Shown here: piece after piece, positions 28,981-39,329 of the stretch
Layout: each line of letters starts with the position of its first letter
How positions within the stretch are numbered: the stretch's first letter is position 1
Source: Alkalilimnicola sp. S0819
GTDB lineage: Bacteria; Pseudomonadota; Gammaproteobacteria; Nitrococcales; WHIW01
Direction: 5' to 3'
Assembly (NCBI RefSeq): GCF_009295635.1
Contig: NZ_WHIW01000005.1
Span: 124,001-188,000 of the forward strand
Length of the DNA: 64,000 nt
Notes under the pieces: generated by a model
Seen by the model: the letters and a program-made list of their open reading frames with translations, nothing else
Databases searched by the model: none
What the model was told of the DNA's origin: nothing
Translations under genes and position numbers: made by a program

Positions 28981-29721
28981 TTAGCCGCGTCCGGCTCGGG
29001 CGACTACCCACAGTTCCACCTCCGCCGCACCCGCCTGGCGCAGCGCCCGCGCGGCGGCGTAGGCCGTCTCGCCGGTGGTCATCACATCGTCCACCAGCGC
29101 CAGCCGCAGCCCCGTGGCCGCTACGTCGGCGCGGAAGGCATCGTGCAGATTGCCCGCGCGTCGCCGCGCAGGCAGGCGGCTCTGGGTCACGGTGTCTCGC
29201 ACGCGCCGCAGCAGGGCGGGGCGCAGGGGCAGTCCGAGCCGCCGCCCCAGTCCCCGGGATAGCTCCAGAGCCTGATTGTAACCGCGCTGACGCAGGCGGC
29301 GCGGGTGCAGGGGTATCGGCACCAGGGCCTGGGGTGGTGTCGAGTGGTTCAGGCGTGGCGCCAGCCGGGCGCTCAGCAGGCTGGCGAGCAGGGCGCCGGC
29401 GGGCAGGTCAGCATGAAACTTCAGGCGCTTGATCCAGCCGTCCAGTGGCGGGGCATAGGGGCCGGCGGCCAGGCAGCGGCTTACCGGCGGCGCTTGTGCC
29501 TGGCAACGGGCGCAGTCCAGCCCGCCGCAGTCAGGTTCGGCGCACAGCGGGCAGCCATCGCGCAGGCGGGGCAGCTCGTTGGCACAGTCCTGGCAGAGCC
29601 CCGCGTCCACCGTGGGGGCGTGACATAGCCGGCAGGGTTGGGGTAATTCGCGAACCTGCTCAAATAATGAGCGAATGTAAACCCAGGTCGCGGCGGAAAT
29701 ATTGACAGGGGTGGCGCGCAC
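28981..29721 (-). CDS. comF: ComF family phosphoribosyltransferase-like protein
   Basis: ComF/GntX proteins are required for natural transformation in several bacteria; their exact role is unsettled. The 246-residue protein has an N-terminal zinc-finger region with paired cysteines ([30 protein letters not shown]) and a C-terminal phosphoribosyltransferase domain with [14 protein letters not shown]. It begins at GTG 29721; no other ATG, GTG or TTG is available before the zinc finger, so the first 30 residues may be shorter only if a rarer codon is used. With type IV pilus genes nearby, a DNA-uptake role is reasonable. Confidence 0.88.
   Translation of the reverse strand: MRATPVNISAATWVYIRSLFEQVRELPQPCRLCHAPTVDAGLCQDCANELPRLRDGCPLCAEPDCGGLDCARCQAQAPPVSRCLAAGPYAPPLDGWIKRLKFHADLPAGALLASLLSARLAPRLNHSTPPQALVPIPLHPRRLRQRGYNQALELSRGLGRRLGLPLRPALLRRVRDTVTQSRLPARRRAGNLHDAFRADVAATGLRLALVDDVMTTGETAYAAARALRQAGAAEVELWVVARAGRG
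29676..29683 (+). promoter_or_regulatory. Possible BirA operator half-site upstream of bioB
   Basis: TGTAAACC matches one arm of the known BirA operator (TTGTAAACC ... GGTTTACAA). The other arm is poor at every expected spacing; the best is TATTGACAG 16 bases on. A TTGACA at 29703 could act as a bioB -35, but its -10 is weak. It lies inside the comF reading frame. Low confidence. Confidence 0.2.
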
Positions 29722-29794
29722 GATGAGACTCCCCAGGGTCGCGCCCGGCAGTGCGGTACGGCTGCCGACGGTGCCCCGTCAGATTGGAGGAACC

Positions 29795-30796
29795 ATGTCC
29801 CAACATCAGCCCGGCCTTCGTCACGATTGGACGCAGCAGGAAATCGAAGCCCTGTTCGCGCTGCCCTTCAATGATCTGCTCTACCGCGCTCACGGCGTGC
29901 ACCGTGAGCATTTCGAGCCCAACACCGTGCAGGTCAGCACCCTGCTCAGCATCAAGACCGGCGCCTGCCCCGAGGACTGCAAGTACTGCCCCCAGAGCGT
30001 GCGCTACAACACCGGGCTGGAGCGTGAGGCGCTGATGGAGGTGGAGCGTGTGCTGGAGGCTGCGCGCCGTGCGCGGGAAGCCGGCGCCACCCGCTTTTGC
30101 ATGGGGGCCGCTTGGCGTAGCCCCAAGGGCAAGGAGCTGGTGCAGGTGGCGAAGATGATCGAGGGCGTGAAGGCCCTGGGCCTGGAGACCTGCGCCACTC
30201 TCGGCATGCTCGACGACGAGCAGACCCGGACCCTGCGCGAGGCGGGGCTGGATTACTACAACCACAACGTGGACAGCTCCGAGGAGTTCTACGGGGAGAT
30301 CATCACCACCCGCAGCTATCAGGACCGGCTGGATACGCTGGAGCGGGTGCGCGCCTCGGGCATGAATGTTTGCAGCGGCGGCATCGTCGGCATGGGCGAG
30401 AGCCGCGCCGACCGCGCTTCGATGCTGCGTACCCTGGCGAACCTGCCGGAGCACCCGCAGAGCGTGCCCATCAACCAGCTGGTGCAGGTAGAAGGCACGC
30501 CGCTGTCCGGGCTGGAGCCGCCGGACATGCTGGAATTCGTGCGCACCATCGCCGTAGCGCGCATCCTCATGCCGAGCTCCTATGTGCGCCTGTCCGCCGG
30601 GCGTACCGAGATGAGCGAGCAGCAGCAGGCGCTGTGTTTCTTCGCCGGCGCCAACAGTGTTTTCTACGGCGAGAAGCTGCTGACCACCGGCAATCCCGAC
30701 ACCGAGGCCGATCGGCGCCTGTTCCAGCGTCTGGGGCTCAAGTTCGAAGCCGCCGCGTCCGGGCCCGAAGAACAGGCTCATGCCTGCGGCGGATGA
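29795..30796 (+). CDS. bioB: Biotin synthase
   Basis: BioB is the radical SAM enzyme that inserts sulfur into dethiobiotin. The 333-residue protein has the 4Fe-4S cysteines Cys58, Cys62 and Cys65 (CPEDCKYC), and the 2Fe-2S cluster region with [16 protein letters not shown] and the essential Arg in [15 protein letters not shown] lies four bases before the ATG at 29795. It is the first gene of bioBFHCD and its 3' end overlaps bioF by 17 bases. Confidence 0.98.
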   Translation: MSQHQPGLRHDWTQQEIEALFALPFNDLLYRAHGVHREHFEPNTVQVSTLLSIKTGACPEDCKYCPQSVRYNTGLEREALMEVERVLEAARRAREAGATRFCMGAAWRSPKGKELVQVAKMIEGVKALGLETCATLGMLDDEQTRTLREAGLDYYNHNVDSSEEFYGEIITTRSYQDRLDTLERVRASGMNVCSGGIVGMGESRADRASMLRTLANLPEHPQSVPINQLVQVEGTPLSGLEPPDMLEFVRTIAVARILMPSSYVRLSAGRTEMSEQQQALCFFAGANSVFYGEKLLTTGNPDTEADRRLFQRLGLKFEAAASGPEEQAHACGG

Positions 30797-31970
30797 GCGC
30801 GCCGCGGATCCCTGGGATCTGACCGGGGAGCTGCGGGAGCAGGCGCGGCGGCAGCTGTACCGCCGCACCCGGGTGCGCGAGGGCGGCACCCCGCGGCTGC
30901 GCGAGCGGGGGCGGGAGCTGCTGAATTTCTGCGCCAATGATTATCTGGGCCTGAGCGAGGATCCTCGCGTGGTGGAAGCGGCGCGGGCCGCATTGGCTCG
31001 GGATGGCGCCGGCAGCGGTGCGGCGCACCTGGTGAGCGGGCATCGCCCGGAGCATCAGGCATTGGAAGAGGAGCTCGCCGACTGGCTGGGCCGGGAGCGC
31101 GTCCTGCTGTTTTCCACCGGCTATATGGCGAACCTGGGCGTGCTCGACGCCCTGCTCGGGCGCGCGGATCTGCTCCTCCAGGATCGTCTGAACCATGCCT
31201 CTTTGCTCGACGGTGGTCGGCTGTGCGGCGCGCGCATGCGGCGTTACCCTCACGGGGATGCGGCGCAGGCGGCCCGCTGGCTGGCGTCGGGGGAGCATCG
31301 TCGCCGCCTGCTGGCCACCGACGGCGTGTTCAGCATGGACGGGGATCTGGCGCCGCTGGATGCGCTGGCGGCGGCTTGTGCGGCGAGCGGCGCCTGGCTG
31401 ATGGTGGACGATGCCCATGGGCTGGGAGTGCTGGGGCCCCAAGGGCGGGGCAGCGTCGCGCATTTCGGCCTCAGCCAGACCCAGGTGCCGGTGCTGCTGG
31501 GCACCCTGGGCAAGGCCTTCGGCAGTTTCGGTGCCTTCGTGGCCGGCTCCGAGGCGCTGATCGAGACCTTGGTGCAGCGTGCCCGCACCTTCATCTATAC
31601 CACCGCGGCCCCCACCGCGCAGGCAGCCGCCAGCCGCGCGGCGCTGCGGATCATTCGCGAGGAGCCCGAGCGGCGGGAGCACCTGCAGGTGCTCATTCGC
31701 CGCTTTCGCGCCGGCGCGGAATCCCTGGGGCTCGCGCTGTTGCCCTCCGCTACCCCCATACAGCCCCTGGTGCTGGGGGGCGCGGGCGCGGCACTGCGTG
31801 CCGCCGAGGCCCTGGCGGCCCAAGGTCTGCTGGTCAGTGCCATACGCCCGCCCACGGTGCCCGCCGGCACCGCGCGGCTGCGTATCACCCTGAGTGCGGT
31901 GCACAGCGAGGCTCAGGTGGATCGACTGCTGGAGGCACTGGCTCGGCTCCGCCTGGGGCAGGCATCATGA
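30780..31970 (+). CDS. bioF: 8-amino-7-oxononanoate synthase
   Basis: BioF is a PLP enzyme that condenses pimeloyl thioester with alanine. The 396-residue protein has the fold-type I landmarks: [48 protein letters not shown] and the PLP lysine Lys245 in [12 protein letters not shown]. It overlaps bioB at the front and bioH at the end (ATGA). Confidence 0.97.
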   Translation: MPAADERAADPWDLTGELREQARRQLYRRTRVREGGTPRLRERGRELLNFCANDYLGLSEDPRVVEAARAALARDGAGSGAAHLVSGHRPEHQALEEELADWLGRERVLLFSTGYMANLGVLDALLGRADLLLQDRLNHASLLDGGRLCGARMRRYPHGDAAQAARWLASGEHRRRLLATDGVFSMDGDLAPLDALAAACAASGAWLMVDDAHGLGVLGPQGRGSVAHFGLSQTQVPVLLGTLGKAFGSFGAFVAGSEALIETLVQRARTFIYTTAAPTAQAAASRAALRIIREEPERREHLQVLIRRFRAGAESLGLALLPSATPIQPLVLGGAGAALRAAEALAAQGLLVSAIRPPTVPAGTARLRITLSAVHSEAQVDRLLEALARLRLGQAS

Positions 31971-32719
31971 GGCTCGCCATCAGCGAGCATGGCCAGGGGC
32001 GAACGCTCTGCCTGCTGCCGGGCTGGGGCATGTCCGCCGCCCTCCTGCGGGACTGGGCCGAGCGGCTCGAGGGTTTTCGGGTTCTCCTGGTGGATCTGCC
32101 CGGCCAGGGGGGAAGCGCCGACGTCGCCTATAGTCTGGAGAGTCTGGGTGCGGCCTTGGCGGAACAGTTGCCCCGGGATGCGCTCTGGCTCGGTTGGTCG
32201 CTGGGTGTGCCGCTGTTGCTGCGGGCGGCGTTGCGCGGCGCGCCGGAGGGCATGCTGCTGGTGGCCGGCTCGCCACGTTTTCTGCGGGCCCCGGGCTGGT
32301 CCGGTGTGCAGGCGCTCGCGCTGCGGGCCATGCGCGAGCGCCTGGAGGCGGAGCCCGCCGCCGTCTGGCGTCAGTTTCTCGCCCTCCTGGGGCAGGCTTC
32401 GCCGGCGGATCGCAAGCTGGCGCGGTCCCTGCTGCGTCGCCAGCCTCGGCCGGGCGGGTCTTGGGGGCTGGCCAGTGGCCTGGCGGTGTTGGCGCAGGCG
32501 GATCTGCGGGCGCAACTTCCCCACCTGCACTGCCCCTTGCTGTGGTTGGCCGGGGCGCGAGACCCCCTGGTGCCCGTCGCAAGCCTGGTCGAAGCGGCCG
32601 CGGCCTCGCCCCGGGGTCGGTTGCGCGTGCTGGCGGAGGCCGGGCATCTGCCCTTCTGGAGTCATGATGAGGAGTGCGCGCAGGCCTTGCGCGCCCTGAT
32701 GGAGTGGATCGATCAATGA
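31967..32719 (+). CDS. bioH: Pimeloyl-ACP methyl ester esterase
   Basis: BioH removes the methyl group from pimeloyl-ACP methyl ester, ending the BioC-BioH route to the pimeloyl chain. The 250-residue alpha/beta hydrolase has Ser78 in GWSLG, Asp199 in AGARDPLVP and His227 in AGHLPF as a complete triad. The start is the ATG inside the bioF stop (ATGA), and the stop overlaps bioC in the same way. Confidence 0.96.
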   Translation: MRLAISEHGQGRTLCLLPGWGMSAALLRDWAERLEGFRVLLVDLPGQGGSADVAYSLESLGAALAEQLPRDALWLGWSLGVPLLLRAALRGAPEGMLLVAGSPRFLRAPGWSGVQALALRAMRERLEAEPAAVWRQFLALLGQASPADRKLARSLLRRQPRPGGSWGLASGLAVLAQADLRAQLPHLHCPLLWLAGARDPLVPVASLVEAAAASPRGRLRVLAEAGHLPFWSHDEECAQALRALMEWIDQ

Positions 32720-33603
32720 GTAACGAGCAGAAGCCCTGGGTGCCGGACAAGCGCTGGGTTTCCCGATCATTCGCCGCCGCCGCGGGCAGCTACGACGAGG
32801 TGGCCGTGTTGCAGCGGGAAGTGGCCGATCGCCTGCTGGAGCGCCTGGAGCTGGTTCGCCTGAGCCCGGAGCGCATCCTGGATGCAGGTTCCGGTACCGG
32901 CTATGCCAGTGCCGCGTTGCGCCGCCGTTACCCCGGGGCGCGCCTGTATGCCCTGGATATCGCCCAGCCCATGGCCGCAGCCAGCCGCGACCGCGGCAGC
33001 TGGCGACGGCGCATACACGGTGTCTGCGGTGACGCGGAGCAGCTCCCCCTGGCCAGCGCCAGTATCGATCTGGTGGTCTCCAGTCTGGCGCTGCAGTGGT
33101 GCCGTGATCTGGATGCGGCGCTCACCGAGTTCTTCCGCGTACTGCGCCCGGGCGGCTTGCTGATCTTCACCAGCTTCGGCCCGGACACGCTGCGCGAATT
33201 GCGTACCGCCTGGGCGGCGGTGGATGAGTACAGCCACGTCAACGCCTTCGTGGACATGCATGACGTGGGCGATGCCCTGGTGCGAGCCGGCTTCGCCGAT
33301 CCGGTGCTGGACGTGGAGCCCTTTACCCTTACCTACGAGGCGGTGCCCGACCTGATGCGTGATCTGAAGGCCTTGGGGGCGCATAACGTTACCGTCGGGC
33401 GGAATCGGGGGCTGACCGGTCGCGGCCGGCTGCAGGCGATGATGCGCGCCTATGAGGACTTCCGTGATGCGCAGGGGCGGCTGCCCGCCAGCTACGAGGT
33501 GGTGCACGCCCATGCCTGGATGCCCGAGCGTAAGCCCCAGCGCCTGCGCGAGGATGGTACCGTGATGGTGCCCATCGGCCGCATCCCGCGGCGAGGGGGC
33601 TGA
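32716..33603 (+). CDS. bioC: Malonyl-ACP O-methyltransferase
   Basis: BioC methylates malonyl-ACP with SAM so that it can enter fatty-acid elongation as a disguised primer. The 295-residue protein has the class I methyltransferase motif I LDAGSGTGYAS, a later PLASASIDLVVSSLALQW and the BioC-type opening DKRWVSRSFAAAAGSYDEVA. It overlaps bioH by four bases; bioD begins three bases after its stop. Confidence 0.96.
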   Translation: MSNEQKPWVPDKRWVSRSFAAAAGSYDEVAVLQREVADRLLERLELVRLSPERILDAGSGTGYASAALRRRYPGARLYALDIAQPMAAASRDRGSWRRRIHGVCGDAEQLPLASASIDLVVSSLALQWCRDLDAALTEFFRVLRPGGLLIFTSFGPDTLRELRTAWAAVDEYSHVNAFVDMHDVGDALVRAGFADPVLDVEPFTLTYEAVPDLMRDLKALGAHNVTVGRNRGLTGRGRLQAMMRAYEDFRDAQGRLPASYEVVHAHAWMPERKPQRLREDGTVMVPIGRIPRRGG

Positions 33604-34287
<684 letters not shown>

Positions 34288-34615
34288 GTGCCCTCAAGGC
34301 AACACCCCGCGCATCGCAGGGTTTTCTAGGCCTGGTGACTGCACTACACTATCGCGCGACAGGAACCTCGGGGGGCTTCTGCCTGTCGACCCGACTCGGG
34401 CGGCACCAGGGCGCGCCACGAAGTTCGGCCTTCCACTGTGCCGCGGGGACCGCGGATGCGATCAAGCACGCTTGCCGTTCAGCCGTCTCAGGCCCGGCAT
34501 GGCTCGTACGCGAGACCACTGGCGTGACGGCTGCGAGTTGCTGATCGGCGCCGGAGCAGGGGGGTGTGGCGCAGGGGGGTGCCGCACGGATTCTCATTGT
34601 TGGAGAGAGCGTGGG
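34288..34615. other. Intergenic region between bioD and coxB
   Basis: This 328-base stretch shows no convincing gene, repeat or strong terminator. Weak promoter candidates exist around 34340-34365 (TACACT preceded by TTTCTA at 16 bases), but nothing reliable. The leader of the cytochrome oxidase operon must lie here. Confidence 0.4.
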
Positions 34616-35830
34616 ATGAATTTCAATAAGCGACTGAGTGCGATTGGGGCGCTGTTCGCCCTGTTGCTGGCAGCAGGGCCGGCGGCAGCGGACTTCTCCC
34701 TGTTGAACATGACGCAGGGGGCCACGGACATCAGCCGTCAGGTCTACGGCCTGCATATGACCATCATGTGGATCTGCATCATTATCGGCATCGTGGTGTT
34801 CGGGGCGATCTTCTGGAGCGTCATCCATCACCGCAAGTCCAAGGGTGTGAAGCCCGCGCAGTTTCACCACAGCACCACCGTCGAGATCGTCTGGACGGTG
34901 ATTCCCATGCTGATCCTGATCTTCATGGCCGTGCCCGCCACCAAGGTGCTGGTGGACATGGAAGACAGCACCGAGGCCGACATGACCGTCAAGGTCACCG
35001 GTTATCAGTGGAAGTGGCATTACGACTATCTGGACGAGGATATCGCCTTCTTCAGCAACCTGGACCAGCAGAGCCGTATCGCCCGTCTGCGCAACCCCGC
35101 GGTGGCGCCCGGGGATGTGGAAAACTACCTGCTGGAGGTGGACCGCCCGCTGGTGGTGCCCGTGGGGCAGAAGATCCGCTTCCTGCTCACCTCCAACGAC
35201 GTGATCCACGCCTGGTGGGTGCCGGATCTGGGCTGGAAGAAGGACGCCATTCCCGGATTCATCAACGAGGCCTGGGCCCGTATCAACGAGCCCGGTATCT
35301 ATCGTGGTCAGTGCGCCGAGCTCTGTGGCCGCGACCACGGCTTCATGCCGGTGGTGGTGCACGCCCTGAGCCAGGAGGACTATGCGGCCTGGGTGGCGGA
35401 GCAGTCCGGCGACGCTGCCGCGTCGGCGAAGCCCGAAGAAGTGGTCGTCCAGGCTGCGGCGCAGCCCGGGCAGCAGCCCGCCGCCGCCCAGGCGGACCCG
35501 CAGGCGGCTTCCGCCGAGCTGAGCAGGGATGAGCTGATGGCCCAGGGCGAGCAGGTCTACCAGGCCAACTGCCAGAGCTGCCACGGTGCGGCCGGCGAGG
35601 GCATGGGCAGCGTGTTCCCGGCCCTGGCCGGGGGCGCGATCACCACCGGGCCGGTGGATGGTCACATCGACATCGTGCTCAACGGCAGCGCCCGGAACCC
35701 GGCCATGGCCGCGTTCGGCGCCATGCTGAGTGACGAGCAAATCGCCGCCGTGGTCACCTACGAGCGGAATGCCTTCGGCAACGACACCGGCGATCTGGTT
35801 CAGCCCGCCGATGTGCAGGCGGCCCGGTAA
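34616..35830 (+). CDS. coxB: Cytochrome c oxidase subunit II with fused cytochrome c domain (caa3 type)
   Basis: Subunit II receives electrons from cytochrome c at the CuA site. The 404-residue protein has a signal peptide (cut near AAADF, residue 24), two membrane segments (about 45-67 and 92-112) and a CuA cupredoxin domain with His198, Cys233, Cys237, His241 and Met244. After a Gln/Ala-rich linker it carries a c-type heme domain with Cys319-Gln-Ser-Cys322-His323 and a distal Met in NPAMAAFGAML. The fusion marks a caa3-type oxidase. GGAGAG precedes the ATG at 34616. It starts the cox cluster. Confidence 0.97.
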   Translation: MNFNKRLSAIGALFALLLAAGPAAADFSLLNMTQGATDISRQVYGLHMTIMWICIIIGIVVFGAIFWSVIHHRKSKGVKPAQFHHSTTVEIVWTVIPMLILIFMAVPATKVLVDMEDSTEADMTVKVTGYQWKWHYDYLDEDIAFFSNLDQQSRIARLRNPAVAPGDVENYLLEVDRPLVVPVGQKIRFLLTSNDVIHAWWVPDLGWKKDAIPGFINEAWARINEPGIYRGQCAELCGRDHGFMPVVVHALSQEDYAAWVAEQSGDAAASAKPEEVVVQAAAQPGQQPAAAQADPQAASAELSRDELMAQGEQVYQANCQSCHGAAGEGMGSVFPALAGGAITTGPVDGHIDIVLNGSARNPAMAAFGAMLSDEQIAAVVTYERNAFGNDTGDLVQPADVQAAR

Positions 35831-35854
35831 CGGGTTGGTATTGAAGAGGACAGC

Positions 35855-37426
35855 GTGATGACTGCGACGACTCACGAGAACCACGGGCACGCCCCTAGCG
35901 GCCTCGGCCGCTGGCTGCTCACGACCAACCACAAGGAAATCGGCAGCCTGTACCTGCTGTTCGCCCTGCTGATGTTCTTCATCGGTGGCGCCATGGCGAT
36001 GGTGATCCGCGCGGAGCTGTTCCAGCCCGGTCTGCAGGTGGTTGATCCGTATTTCTTCAACCAGATGACCACCATGCACGCGCTGGTGATGATCTTCGGT
36101 GCGGTCATGCCGGCGTTTACGGGGCTGGCCAACTGGATGATCCCGCTGATGGTGGGCGGCCCGGACATGGCCCTGCCGCGGATGAACAACCTGTCGTTCT
36201 GGATCCTGCCCTTCGCGTTCATCATGCTGCTGTCCACCCTGTTCATGCCGGGTGGCGGCCCCGCGGGCGGCTGGACCATGTATCCGCCGCTGATGCTGCA
36301 GACCGGCGCGGCCTTCCCCTTCGTGATCTTCGCCGTCCATCTGATGGGGCTGAGCTCCATCATGGGCGCGATCAACGTGGTGGCCACGGTGCTGAACATG
36401 CGCGCCCCGGGCATGACGCTGATGAAGATGCCGCTGTTCGTGTGGACCTGGCTGATCACCGCTTTCCTGCTGATCGCCACCATGCCGGTGCTCGCGGGCG
36501 CGATCACCATGCTGCTCACCGATCAGTACTTCGGCACCAGCTTCTTCAACGCCGCCGGCGGCGGTGACCCGGTGCTCTACCAGCACATCTTCTGGTTCTT
36601 CGGGCACCCCGAGGTGTACATCATGATCCTGCCCGCGTTCGGGATCGTGTCCACCATCATCCCGACCTTCGCCCGCAAGCCGCTGTTCGGTTACAGCTCG
36701 ATGGTGTACGCCACCGCGTCCATCGCCTTCCTGAGCTTCATCGTCTGGGCGCATCACATGTTCACCGTGGGCATGCCCCTGTCCGGCGAGCTGTTCTTCA
36801 TGTACGCCACCATGCTCATCTCCGTGCCCACGGGCGTGAAGGTGTTCAACTGGGCGGCGACCATGTGGCGGGGCGCGATGACCTTTGAAACGCCCATGCT
36901 GTTCGCGATCGCCTTCGTCATCCTGTTCACCATAGGCGGCTTCTCCGGGCTGATGCTGGCCATCACCCCGGCGGACTTCCAATACCACGACACCTACTTC
37001 GTGGTAGCCCACTTCCACTACGTGCTGGTGACCGGTGCGGTGTTCTCCATCATCGCCGCGGCGTACTACTGGCTGCCCAAGTGGACCGGCTACATGTACA
37101 GCGAGACCTTGGGCAAGTGGCACTTCTGGCTGTCGGTGATCTCGGTGAACGTGCTGTTCTTCCCGCAGCACTTCCTCGGACTGGCCGGCATGCCGCGCCG
37201 TATTCCCGACTACGCGGTGCAGTTCACCGACTGGAATGTGGTCTCCAGCATCGGTGGTTTCGTCTTCGGCCTGTCGCAGCTGCTGTTCGTGGCGGTGGTG
37301 ATCAAGTGCATCCGCGGCGGCAAGAAGGCCACCGCCCAGGTCTGGGAGGGTGCCGAGACGCTGGAGTGGACCGTGCCCTCGCCGGCGCCGTTGCACACCT
37401 TCGACACGCCGCCCCAGATCAAGTAA
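35855..37426 (+). CDS. coxA: Cytochrome c oxidase subunit I
   Basis: This is the heme a/a3-CuB catalytic subunit, which reduces O2 and pumps protons. The 523-residue protein has about 12 membrane segments, the D-channel entry GGPDMALPRMNN, the glutamate and Tyr-His site of A1-type enzymes in FGHPEVYIMILPAFG, CuB histidines in VWAHHMFTVG and the heme ligands in VAHFHYVL. It lies 24 bases after coxB. Confidence 0.98.
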   Translation: MMTATTHENHGHAPSGLGRWLLTTNHKEIGSLYLLFALLMFFIGGAMAMVIRAELFQPGLQVVDPYFFNQMTTMHALVMIFGAVMPAFTGLANWMIPLMVGGPDMALPRMNNLSFWILPFAFIMLLSTLFMPGGGPAGGWTMYPPLMLQTGAAFPFVIFAVHLMGLSSIMGAINVVATVLNMRAPGMTLMKMPLFVWTWLITAFLLIATMPVLAGAITMLLTDQYFGTSFFNAAGGGDPVLYQHIFWFFGHPEVYIMILPAFGIVSTIIPTFARKPLFGYSSMVYATASIAFLSFIVWAHHMFTVGMPLSGELFFMYATMLISVPTGVKVFNWAATMWRGAMTFETPMLFAIAFVILFTIGGFSGLMLAITPADFQYHDTYFVVAHFHYVLVTGAVFSIIAAAYYWLPKWTGYMYSETLGKWHFWLSVISVNVLFFPQHFLGLAGMPRRIPDYAVQFTDWNVVSSIGGFVFGLSQLLFVAVVIKCIRGGKKATAQVWEGAETLEWTVPSPAPLHTFDTPPQIK

Positions 37427-37448
37427 GGGCGGCGCAGGGAGTACGATC

Positions 37449-37574
37449 ATGAGCCCGCGACATGACGATCAGTTTCGGACACCGGCCCGACGCCGCGGCA
37501 TCGTGCGTACGGTCATCGTGTTGCTGGTGATCGTGCTGGCGGTGTTCCTGCTCTCGGTCCTGCAGCGCATATGA
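37449..37574 (+). CDS. Small single-span membrane protein of the cox cluster
   Basis: The 41-residue product has a basic N-terminus (MSPRHDDQFRTPARRRG) and one membrane helix (about 20-38, VIVLLVIVLAVFLLSVL). It lies between coxA and ctaG and its stop overlaps the ctaG ATG (ATGA), so the two are translationally coupled. Small one-span proteins occur at this place in many proteobacterial cox operons and are thought to help assembly; that role is inferred from position only. Confidence 0.75.
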   Translation: MSPRHDDQFRTPARRRGIVRTVIVLLVIVLAVFLLSVLQRI

Positions 37575-38095
37575 GCGGCGTGACTCCCGAGAATCGCCGC
37601 ACCCTCCGCAAGCTGGCCCTGGTGGCGGTGTTGATGTTCGGCTTCGGCTTCGCCCTGGTGCCGCTGTACGACATCTTCTGCGAAGTCACCGGCTTCGGTG
37701 GGCGTGCGGTGCAGACTGGTACCGGCAAAATGGTCCAGGTGGACACCGATCGCCTGGTGACCGTGGAGTTCGTCGCCACGGTCAGCAACTCCGGCCAATG
37801 GGAATTTTACCCGCTGGAGTCGAAAATGCAGGTGCACCCGGGGGAGATCTACACCACCGAGTATTTCGCGAAGAACCTGCGTGATACGCCGCAGATCGGG
37901 CAGGCCAGCTACAATGTGGCGCCATCCAAGGTCGGCCGCTACTTTGCCAAGCCGGACTGCTTTTGCTTTACCCAGCAGCGTTTCGTCGCCGCGGAAGGTC
38001 GGAACATGCCGGTAACCTTTTTCATCGACCCGCAGCTGCCATCGGACGTGAACACGGTGACCCTGTCGTACACCTTTCACACCATCGACGGCTGA
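37571..38095 (+). CDS. ctaG: Cytochrome c oxidase assembly protein CtaG (Cox11)
   Basis: Cox11 delivers copper to the CuB site of subunit I. The 174-residue protein has an N-terminal membrane anchor (about 14-33) and a periplasmic domain with the copper-binding Cys130-Phe-Cys132-Phe motif and a further Cys37 near the membrane. It is coupled to the preceding small gene and lies upstream of coxC. Confidence 0.96.
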   Translation: MSGVTPENRRTLRKLALVAVLMFGFGFALVPLYDIFCEVTGFGGRAVQTGTGKMVQVDTDRLVTVEFVATVSNSGQWEFYPLESKMQVHPGEIYTTEYFAKNLRDTPQIGQASYNVAPSKVGRYFAKPDCFCFTQQRFVAAEGRNMPVTFFIDPQLPSDVNTVTLSYTFHTIDG

Positions 38096-38130
38096 CACCA
38101 ACAAGAGCGCCATTGCGAAGAGGACTGGAA

Positions 38131-38991
38131 ATGGCTCAAGCACAAGGTCACTACTACGTCCCCCACGAGAGCCACTGGCCCATCGTGGGCAGTGTCGGCC
38201 TGGCCGTATCGATGGTCGGTGCCTCCCTGTACCTGAACGGCAGCTCCGTGAGCCTGTGGATCCTGCTCACGGGCATTGCGATCATCCTGTTCATGATGGC
38301 CGGCTGGTTCCGCGACGTCATCCTGGAGAACGAATCCGGCAAGTTCGGCCCCGCCGAGGGGCGTTCCTTCCGTCAGGGCATGGCCTGGTTCATCTTCTCC
38401 GAGGTGATGTTCTTCGGCGCCTTCTTCGGTGCCCTGTTCTATGCTCGGGTGCTCTCCGTGCCCTGGCTGGGCGGCGATGACCCGTCCACCAGCCGCTATC
38501 TGTGGGACAGCGTGGTCCTCGCCTGGCCCACCGCCGGCCCCGGCTTCGGTGACCTGGAATGGGAGCCCATGGGGGCCTGGCCGCTGCCGACCATCAACAC
38601 CCTGTTGCTGCTCACCTCCGGCGTGACCCTCACCATCGCCCATCACGCGATCAAGGAAGGGCGGCGGGCCAAAACCATCCTGTTCATGTGGGCCACCGTG
38701 CTGCTGGGCCTGACCTTCATGGGCGTGCAGGCCTACGAGTACTACGAGGCCTATGCGCACCTGAACCTGCGCATGGACACGGGCATCTACGGCTCCACCT
38801 TCTTCATGCTAACCGGCTTCCACGGCTTTCACGTGCTGGTGGGCGCGATCACCCTGTTGGTGATCACCCTGCGGCTGATGAAGGGCCACTTCAGCGCCGA
38901 GAACCACTTCGGCTTCGAGGCCGCGGCCTGGTACTGGCACTTCGTGGACGTGGTCTGGCTGGGGCTGTTCCTGTTCGTCTACATCCTCTGA
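38131..38991 (+). CDS. coxC: Cytochrome c oxidase subunit III
   Basis: Subunit III stabilises the oxidase core and binds lipid. The 286-residue protein has seven predicted membrane segments and the family features GMAWFIFSEVMFFGAFF near residue 90 and WYWHFVDVVWLGLFLFVYI at the end. The ATG at 38131 follows GAGGA; upstream in-frame sequence is antisense-free leader only. Confidence 0.97.
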   Translation: MAQAQGHYYVPHESHWPIVGSVGLAVSMVGASLYLNGSSVSLWILLTGIAIILFMMAGWFRDVILENESGKFGPAEGRSFRQGMAWFIFSEVMFFGAFFGALFYARVLSVPWLGGDDPSTSRYLWDSVVLAWPTAGPGFGDLEWEPMGAWPLPTINTLLLLTSGVTLTIAHHAIKEGRRAKTILFMWATVLLGLTFMGVQAYEYYEAYAHLNLRMDTGIYGSTFFMLTGFHGFHVLVGAITLLVITLRLMKGHFSAENHFGFEAAAWYWHFVDVVWLGLFLFVYIL

Positions 38992-38996
38992 TGTCG

Positions 38997-39037
38997 CGGG
39001 GGAGCCGCGGCGCCGGCCTGGTGGCGCGCCTCCCCCG
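38997..39037. terminator. Hairpin between convergent coxC and the DUF2909 gene
   Basis: CGGGGGAG (38997-39004) pairs with CTCCCCCG (39030-39037) around a GC-rich 25-base loop that can itself fold. It begins six bases after the coxC stop and ends 12 bases before the stop of the convergent gene. There is no T-run, so termination efficiency is uncertain. Confidence 0.45.
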
Positions 39038-39048
39038 TGTCACGGCCA

Positions 39049-39273
39049 TCAGGAGGTCAGAAGCGGGCTTTCATTGGGGCTGATGACCCCCGTCACCAGT
39101 CCCAGTAGCACCAGCAGGACCAGCGCCACGGATAGCGCTATCCGTACGGTCAGGGCACGCACGGTGCGGCGCGAAGTGCTGCGATCCCGGAACATGAACA
39201 CCATGCCGGAGCCCAGGCTGATCAGAATTGCTATCAGGGCCAGCACAATCAAGCCTTTGAGCAGAAGGTCCAT
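39049..39273 (-). CDS. Twin transmembrane protein, DUF2909 family
   Basis: The 74-residue protein has two membrane helices (about 5-26 and 45-66) joined by a basic loop with the conserved FRDRSTSRRTVRALTVRIALS. DUF2909 genes are regular members of gammaproteobacterial cox clusters, placed antisense between coxC and surf1 exactly as here; their function is unknown. The ATG at 39273 has GGAG six bases upstream; a start ten codons earlier is possible but has no such signal. A TATAAT lies about 22 bases upstream. Confidence 0.85.
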   Translation of the reverse strand: MDLLLKGLIVLALIAILISLGSGMVFMFRDRSTSRRTVRALTVRIALSVALVLLVLLGLVTGVISPNESPLLTS

Positions 39274-39329
39274 AGTATCTCCGTGGTCATGACAAGCGGG
39301 CATTATAGGCCTGCCCCCGGAGTCGAGCC

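Noticed and set aside
34288-34615. Small open frames before coxB as a gene
   Set aside because: They lack ribosome-binding sites and any recognisable motif.
34349-37450. 1033-residue open frame on the minus strand across coxB and coxA
   Set aside because: It is antisense to two clear oxidase genes, rich in His, Gly and Gln with no recognisable domain, and has no ribosome-binding site or promoter.
37963-38130. Extended N-terminus of coxC
   Set aside because: The extension overlaps ctaG in another frame and is Arg/His-rich; the ATG at 38131 has a ribosome-binding site and opens the normal subunit III sequence.
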